DNA of 64,000 bases from Podospora pseudoanserina. Taxonomy: Eukaryota; Ascomycota; Sordariomycetes; Sordariales; Podosporaceae. Below the pieces are notes generated by a model, which was given only the letters and a program-made list of their open reading frames with translations, was not told the origin of the DNA and made no database searches. Each line of letters starts with the position of its first letter. Positions within the stretch are counted from its first letter, which is position 1. Position numbers and translations under genes: made by a program. Positions 58,210-64,000 of this stretch are shown here, piece by piece. The DNA is taken from NCBI RefSeq assembly GCF_035222485.1, contig NC_085921.1, forward strand, positions 558,001 through 622,000, written 5' to 3'.

Positions 58210-58836
58210 TTGGGTCTCAGTTGAACGGCACTTGAGAGCGACTCTAGAACAGGACGATAGCCCCATCGGGTATGGAGGTTTCATCCTGAGTTTGTTTCAG
58301 CATTGCGGGCTAAGAGAAAGTCTGGATTTCCTTTTCACTGTTGGATGGGGGATAGATTGGCATGTTAATGATGTTTTATGACAGCTTGGTGTAGATAGAT
58401 ATGATTATCGGGATGGGATTCCCTCATTTGTTTCCTTTTTCATCAAAACGGTCAAAACTGTAAGTTGGACCCAACTCGTTTCCTGTTTCTCACACTTTCT
58501 GGGGAGCAATCCTCATTCTTATTTCTTTTTCCCAGACAGAAAAGGTGGCTTCATTGTTTACAGAGCCTAGCCAAGTCTGGGATGACGTGTATATACTTTT
58601 CTTCCATCCTATCTATGGAGCCTGGGCGGTTGGCGGGGGGAGGGTACGTTTTTGTATCATATCAACCAGACGGCAGCGTCCACGAAGCGCGAAGACGAAA
58701 ACCGTTTCCGGGTTCGTGGACGATAGATGATGGGAAGATGTGATATGGTCTAAATGAAACTAGGGGAGCTGGGACAACATAAGAACAGGATGGAAGACAA
58801 TAATGATGGTTGTGCCGACTTTGACTATCTTTCAAG

Positions 58837-58899
58837 ACCTCTTAACTATATTTTAAGGCTTATTAAATATTTTTTAACGTTTAATTGTCATTATTCGTA
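58837..58899 (+). repeat. Tandem array of 21-nt units, locus C (three units)
   Basis: Units at 58837-58857, 58858-58878 and 58879-58899 start ACCTCTTAAC, GCTTATTAAA and GTTTAATTGT, and the first two end TTTTAAG and TTTTAAC. A partial unit ending CTTTCAAG precedes them. They match the array at 54.4 kb. Confidence 0.65.
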
Positions 58900-58916
58900 A
58901 TATAGTTAAACTCTAT

Positions 58917-58972
58917 GTAAATGGGGGCGGGGGCTTGGTTAGATAAACAGGGGGTTCCATAAAGGTTCTCTC
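58917..58972 (+). repeat. Direct repeat, left copy (~56 bp)
   Basis: It starts GTAAATGGGG and ends TAAAGGTTCTCTC. It shares most positions with 60465-60522 in the same orientation; differences are largely C/T and A/G changes. Confidence 0.6.
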
Positions 58973-59166
58973 TTCACTTACCCCAAACGAAGCCACAAAG
59001 GGACCAGTTGCTTGACTCTTCTGATATTTGGCACCCAATAACAGCGAAATTCCAAATTACTCGCAGAACTCAAGCTCCGCGACATCCTGGTATGTGTAGC
59101 AGCTTTAGAATTGTCTTCTTCCAAAACCCGCTGATACCAAGAACCTTCAGTCTCTGTTTTGCCGAA

Positions 59167-59892
59167 ATGGCCCCTCCGCATGTGCCCGACGATACCTATC
59201 ATGAGGGAGCGGTGCTTGAGATTCAGCGACATCTACCACCGGAACCATTTGGCATTGTGGGACGCATTCGCTATAAACTCCCGGAGAAGAGAAGCGAGTG
59301 GAATGCGTTCTGGTCGAGTGCCACCTACTGGTGTCGGAAAAGCCGAGTCGAGCTTATTTTGGCTCATCCCCCCATCACGACAACCGAAGTCAAGAATCCT
59401 GAAAGTCGCAAGTTCACCATCACTCAGATCATTCAGTTCAATGAGCATACGGAAGGTCAAACGGTCTTCGAGGGAGTCATCATATCGGCGAACGGAAAAC
59501 GCAACGAAGTGATCGCTAAAGTTCACGATGGCGCTTATTACTCTCTGGATGAACGCTTCGGCAACTCTTGCGACACCGCCTGCCCGGATGTGATGACGAA
59601 AGCGGACCTGCATTATTACACTGAGTCCTCGCGCATATGAGGAAATTCGCACTGCTGGCTTTGCCGGGTCCGTTGTTCCCGACTTTTACGGGGCATGGAC
59701 AATCTCGCCCGAATCGGGCGACGGTGTAGTACGCTCTATCCGCATGATTTTTCTGGAGAAGATACACGGCGCTTGCGCGATGGAAAAGATGATCACCCAG
59801 GCGACTACGCAGGAGGCACCGCATTCTTCCTTCGACTCAAGTCGGTTCGCTCCGCTGACCCAAGAGTTTCTCAACTCCCAGCACCACAATAA
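59167..59892 (+). pseudogene. Fungal kinase-like protein gene, frameshifted and truncated
   Basis: This resembles a family of kinase-fold proteins common in Sordariomycetes, often mislabelled alpha-galactosidase. The first frame runs from ATG 59167 (MAPPHVPDDTYHEGAVLEIQ) to a TGA at 59637-59639 and includes VIAKVHDGAYYSLDERFG, with the ATP-site Lys position, and CPDVMTKADLHYYTES. The expected continuation lies in another frame from ~59627: AYEEIRTAGFAGSVVPDFYG, then AWTISPESGDGVVRSIRMIF and LEKIHGAC. One extra base at about 59626 separates them. The second frame loses family likeness after TTQEAP and ends at 59892, so the catalytic loop (the HGDLAPRN-like block) is missing. It is therefore both shifted and 3'-truncated. 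Confidence 0.65.
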
Positions 59893-59966
59893 ATAGGAAC
59901 CTAGGGTGCTTTATTTATTGGAACAACCTGGTCGAACCGCTCACCCGACTTGACATAAGAGTCTCA

Positions 59967-59989
59967 GTGTGGGTGTGTGTGTGTGTGTT
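59967..59989 (+). repeat. GT dinucleotide microsatellite
   Basis: A GT tract of about 11 units with a single GG interruption lies between the kinase-like pseudogene and the minus-strand remnant. Confidence 0.8.
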
Positions 59990-60166
59990 GAGGCGAGCAA
60001 ATGGAAATTCGAGGGCAAGCAAGCGTTAGTGAGGTTGAGGTATTGGTGCAGGAGACGTATGGTGAATATGAGGAGCTTGGGGTTGGTGAGTAAGGTATCT
60101 CGTCCCATCCCTGAGGCGGAGATCAGCATGCCTATCGACCCAATCTTGTAGTAGAGAATCTCGTTT

Positions 60167-60400
60167 CTAGAGGGTATATCGATCCAACGGGTCCTCTACC
60201 TTACCACTGGCCATAAATTGATACAGCTTCCCATACCATTCTAAGCCAAGGTAGGCTTCCCGATTTGCAACAGAGGGCGTAAGTCCTGTAAGTAGAGATT
60301 CCAACGGACCTCCAATCCCATCAATATCCTTAGCTAGCCTTTCCCCCACCGAACTAAATAAAGTCCCTCCTCCAACAGAGCAGAGTTTAAGGCTGTCCTG
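60167..60400 (-). other. Exon-like open frame, possible gene remnant
   Basis: On the minus strand an acceptor TAG at 60402-60401 opens a 77-codon frame (QDSLKLCSVGGGTLFSSVGE ... NREAYLGLEWYGKLYQFMAS ... DPLDRYTL) ending in a stop at 60167-60169. The composition is protein-like, but I do not know the family and see no upstream exon. It could be the last exon of a lost gene. Confidence 0.3.
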
Positions 60401-60464
60401 CTATGTGGGGTTCAAACTACATGGCCAGGCCTTTTACTATGTCACAGGGAAGGTAAGTAAATCG

Positions 60465-60522
60465 GTAAATAGGGAGGGGGGCCGCTAGTAAGACAAATAG
60501 GGGGCTCCGTAAAGATTCTCTC
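60465..60522 (+). repeat. Direct repeat, right copy (~58 bp)
   Basis: It starts GTAAATAGGG and ends TAAAGATTCTCTC, and is the partner of 58917-58972. It ends 5 bp before the stop codon of the convergent oxidoreductase gene. Confidence 0.6.
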
Positions 60523-60526
60523 ATGC

Positions 60527-61618
60527 TTATGAGATTGTGCAAATGACCTTCCCCATGGTCTCATTCCCCTCCAACACCTCATGTCCCTTCTGAATCTCCT
60601 CCCAAGGCAAAACCCTATCAACAAACACCTTCAGCTCACCCTTCTCAAACTTTGGAAGATACTCCTGCTCCAACCTATCCCTCAGCTTCCCCTGATACTC
60701 CTCATCCCTACTCCTCAACGTACTCCCCTCCACCCTCACCCTCTTATACAACAGCTTCCCAATATTAACCCTATCCGGCGTCTGCATGCCCCCCATCAAC
60801 CCCAGCATCACAAGCCTCCCATCCCTCGCCACCACATCCAGATTCTTCTCAAAGTAACTCCCCCCAACAAAATCAACAATAAGATCCACCCCCTTCCCAC
60901 CCGTAGCCTCCAAAACCCCCTTCACCCAATCCTCGCTCTTGTAATTAAACCCCTTCATCGCCCCCAACGTCCCCTCAATGAACTTGATCTTCTCCCCGTG
61001 CCAGCCGTAGCATATATCTCCTTCGCCCCCGACACTCTCGACAGCTGTATCCCCGAAATCGACACCGAGCTCGCCCCAGCATGCCACAGTATCGTCTTCC
61101 CCTCCGCACCCCCCAGCACAAAATCCAACGCTTGAAGCGCGGTAATCCACGTCTCTGGTATCCCAGCCGCCTGCTCAAACGACAACCAGTTCGGTTTATG
61201 CAAGAGCATCCGGGTAGAGACAGAGATGTACTCCGCATACGCCCCACCATAAGCCAAACCGAAGACCTCGTCTCCCTTCTTGAAGTGCTCATGTTCCTGG
61301 TTTGGCTCGTCTCCACCGAAAGAGACGATCGTGCCGCTGAATTCTACTCCTAGGGTGGACGGTGCCTGGGGAGGGAGGGGGTAGTTCCCTTCTCTTTGGA
61401 GGAGATCCATACGGTTGAGGCCAAAGGCCTTGATTCTGACGAGGGCGTGGCCTGCTGGGGGATGGGGGATGGGGGTGGAGGGGTTGATGAAGAGGGCTGA
61501 GGCGGGGCCTTTGCCGTTTTTGATGTCTGCGGTTGAGGTTAGTGGTTGGTTGAGATGACGGGGGTGGTGATGGTGATGGCGAGGGGGACTTACCGACTGC
61601 TTTCATGAGATCAGGCAT
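60527..61618 (-). pseudogene. Zinc-type medium-chain (quinone) oxidoreductase with one frameshift
   Basis: This is a medium-chain dehydrogenase/reductase of the NADPH:quinone oxidoreductase branch. Exon 1 is complement(61594..61618) (MPDLMKAV), with donor GTAAGT; exon 2 starts at 61527 (DIKNGKGPASALFINPSTP). The catalytic domain shows GHALVRIKAFGLNRMDLLQR, LGVEFSGTIV, and FKKGDEVFGLAYGGAYAEY. The Rossmann part has LDFVLGGAEGKTILWHAGAS and SGAKEIYATAGT. At about 60998 the frame changes by one base: after ATAGT the family continuation EKIKFIEGTLGAMKGFNYK lies in the neighbouring frame and then runs intact to VICTIS and the stop at 60527. No intron fits. If the base is truly missing, the product would end soon after the shift; a read error would restore a normal ~360-aa enzyme. 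Confidence 0.75.
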
Positions 61619-63967
61619 TTTGTCAGAATTTCAGGCTGAGCGTTTCGATGAGTGACTGAATTGGTGAGTGGCAGGAAAATAAAAACCGATATAAAACACG
61701 CTGTTAATAGACACATAAACGCCGTTGATTAGAACGGAAGACGTTGAAAGCGGCGGCTTATAAATGGTGGGGTTTAGACGGATGACGTTATGATATGGCG
61801 GGGTATATCCGAGGAAGACATCTGTGATCCGGCCCCATCCAGCAACCACCAACCGGCCGGGTGCCGACATTGTGCAACAGGCAATCAACGTCGAGGGTAC
61901 CGGCCGGTCTCCGCACACGACGTCTACCGACGGGCTGTCCGGGCACGACCCGGACTTGGCATATTGCATGAAAGGAATGTGGTGCAACAACAAAGGAAAG
62001 TCGGACACAACAGCCATGTCCGACTATGAAAGGAACACTTGTTTCGTTGACCATTTTGAGAAAACTAAGCAGCTAGCCATACATTCAGAGACCAACGGAT
62101 GAAAGCACTCAGAAGCCGTCGTCCTTGATAATCAGCGATTCAGCATCATCCATGCCGTCTGGCAAAGATGGTGTGAGAGCCAGAGTTGAGCAAAACTAAA
62201 GTTCAAGATCACCAACACAATATACTATGCTTCATGTTGTTGTTTGTGTCACGCTCTCTTCGCTATGGGCACCATATGCAGCATCTTGCATAGTGGGTAA
62301 TAGATGGCGGAAATTACACACACCTATTGGACCTGCATCTGCCAACATGTCCAAGAGTTTGAAGCGGTAAGCGTCAATACATCCGGCATCGGACTGCACA
62401 TTCCAGCGAGGTTTTTTTTTTTCTTCTTATCTTCTGGACGCGTGTTTGATAGACATGATCAACAGGTGGTGACAGCTTGATAGGAAAGATGACGTCGTCC
62501 CGAACATCCGGATCGGGTCGCCGTGGCATCGCGGGACTCGGCCATCAACGGCGGATCATAGGGCCTGGGCAAACTTGGAACATGTGAAGGGAGCTCCACA
62601 GTCAGTCGACTGATTGGGCCGGGTTCCTTCAGGGGGGCTGGAAGGAAAAGTTCCTGTTGTTGTCAAGGAGATGGGCATAACGGGGGCGGCCTTTTAATGA
62701 AGCTTCAGGCCCCCATAAAACAATGGGGCCAATCGGCTGGGAGGGAGTCCAGAACAAACACGGCGTTTTCCAGAAATAGCCGGCGCATTTCCTGAACGAC
62801 CGGGTCGAACCGTGATAAAAACGAAGTGATGATCTATCAATGCGAGCCACCAATTGACAAGTACGCAAAGAGGCAGCAATACGAGACCACCACAGATGAC
62901 ATGTCGATATTTAGCGCCCGGTTGACCTGATTTGGCCGATGCTGGGTGGGGTGGTGGTGATGCGATGGAAGCGGTGAAAACCTGGGAAGAACGGCGGTTG
63001 ATCTGCCAGAACAACCATGCCCTGAATTCAGGCAGGATCTCGACGCGTTAGCCAGAGTGCGTGATCTTGCCGAGCACCGCTATCGCGCGCTAACATCATC
63101 GTTGTTGTCACTGATGAGATGGGATGGGATGGATGCAGCATGCAGCCAAGTGCAGGAAGGAGGTGTGGGTGGTGGTAGCGGCCCACCTGCAAGGTACGAA
63201 CCAAACAGTCGCCTGTGTGCCACCTCATCTGTTCATTTCCGCCGATAGCAAAGGTGCCATTTCCAGGCACGCCCAGAAGCCCCGAAAACACCGGCTTGAT
63301 ATGTATCGCTTCGTTTTGTTCTTGGAGAAGAGCCCCAGCATGTTCCTGGTCGCGAACACGTTCATGGAATATGGCCATGAGACGCGCTGCGAAGAGGCGC
63401 GGTGACGACGACTTGCATCGACGGCAAGCTGAAGAGAAACCTCTCATTAAACGGCTGAGAGAGGCCCAGGCGTAACAGGAAATTGGGCTGTTGCTGGCAC
63501 CTGCCACGATGTGCCATCCATTTCCGAAGAGGCAATTGACAGCCTCCCGTTGGCCGCCACCGCCTGGCCAAGGGTCCACACTCCCCTTTTCCACCCTACC
63601 CCTGGCAAACCCCCTGCTCGGCTGCTTGATTTGATCCATTTTCGGAGACACGCTATCACAGCGAGAGGATCCTGGATCCACTGGTTCGCCTGGCTCTCCT
63701 AGCAACCCCAAGGAAAAATCGGCTCTCTCTGGGGGGGCAGGCTGGGTTTCCCCGTCCATTTGGCGAGTATCGCTATATAACTCGTGTCCGCTCTCCAAAA
63801 TGGTCTCGTTTCCCTTTTCTCTCTTCACCCACTCGCTCTCTATCAGCCCTGACTTTTAAGTCAAGTACATTCGTTCTTCAACGACAGCGCCTTCACCACC
63901 AACTCACCATCCTCTCCAACGTACATACTTTCGAGTATATAATTTAATACCCGACAAATCAGTCAAA
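61619..63967. other. Long upstream region of the right-edge secreted-protein gene
   Basis: A 2.35 kb region without a recognised gene. A 266-codon minus-strand frame at 63028-63828 covers the promoter and is judged accidental. An imperfect palindrome, CCCGA...TCGGG, lies near 62495-62513. Confidence 0.5.
63774..63780 (+). promoter_or_regulatory. TATA box of the right-edge gene
   Basis: TATATAA lies ~190 bp before the ATG at 63968 and is followed by a CT-rich block (63806-63850) and an AT-rich leader ending in TCAAAATG. This is the pattern of a strongly expressed fungal gene. Confidence 0.6.
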
Positions 63968-64000
63968 ATGAAGTTCTCCACTGCCGTCCTTGCCCTCGCC
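63968..64000 (+). CDS. Start of a secreted protein gene (signal peptide only), cut by window edge
   Basis: Only MKFSTAVLALA is in the window. Lys followed by a hydrophobic run is a typical fungal signal-peptide start, and many small wall or secreted proteins of Sordariomycetes begin this way. The TATA box and the TCAAAATG start context fit strong expression. The mature product cannot be named. Confidence 0.6.
   Translation, partial: MKFSTAVLALA

Larger units (their letters stand above)
58210..59166. other. Intergenic region with 21-nt repeats and a direct repeat
   Basis: A 0.96 kb region. It holds the third 21-nt array (58837-58899) and the left copy of a ~56 bp direct repeat (58917-58972). 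No gene is seen. Confidence 0.5.
59893..60526. other. Intergenic region with a coding-like remnant and the right direct repeat
   Basis: A 0.63 kb region with a GT microsatellite (59967-59989), an exon-like minus-strand frame (60167-60400) and the right copy of the direct repeat (60465-60522). Confidence 0.5.

Noticed and set aside
63028-63828. 266-codon minus-strand open frame
   Set aside because: It covers the TATA box and leader of the gene at 63968, has no domain likeness, and its composition is that of non-coding GC-rich DNA.

Overview
The window is nuclear DNA of a filamentous ascomycete, most likely a sordariomycete close to the Sordariales. The signs are short introns (about 50-210 nt, GTAAGT/GTATGT donors, CTAAC or CTGAC branch sites, YAG acceptors), intergenic gaps of 0.5-3.6 kb, and proteins of Neurospora/Podospora type (SNF1, STE7/MEK-2, SPT6, MBF1, an OSH3-type lipid-transfer protein). 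Gene models were read by eye from open frames, splice signals and family knowledge; no database was searched.

Left part (1-24 kb), left to right: PRP1/PRPF6 (minus, cut by the window edge), a GOLD-PH-ORD oxysterol-binding protein (plus), a 2.4 kb convergent gap, an F-box protein (minus), a 3.6 kb gap without a recognised gene, a MOSC/ferredoxin-reductase fusion (plus), an MFS transporter (minus), RRP7 (plus), MBF1 (minus) and a GFA-fold zinc protein (plus) whose last introns may switch a basic tail on or off.

Middle part (25-54 kb): a Cys-rich single-pass membrane protein (minus), the kinase SNF1 (plus), two decayed tandem copies of a DUF3176 membrane protein gene, a HAD phosphatase (minus), an aromatic-acid-exporter/BRE4-like membrane protein (plus), CDT1 (plus) with G1/S promoter boxes, the MAPKK STE7 (minus) and SPT6 (plus). 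Most are housekeeping or signalling genes. SNF1 (energy sensing), STE7 (mating/fusion MAPK cascade), SPT6 and MBF1 (transcription), CDT1 (replication licensing), PRP1 (splicing) and RRP7 (ribosome assembly) act in separate processes, and I see no functional cluster.

Right part (54-64 kb) looks accessory: a dienelactone-hydrolase protein, an unrecognised two-membrane-segment protein, a broken kinase-like gene and an exon-like fragment lying between two ~56 bp direct repeats, a medium-chain oxidoreductase with a frameshift, and the first codons of a secreted protein at the right edge. A short AT-rich unit of about 21 bp recurs in tandem at three places (33.8, 54.4 and 58.8 kb), each beside decayed or lineage-specific genes. 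I saw no rRNA, tRNA, CRISPR array, or convincing transposon or virus-like element.
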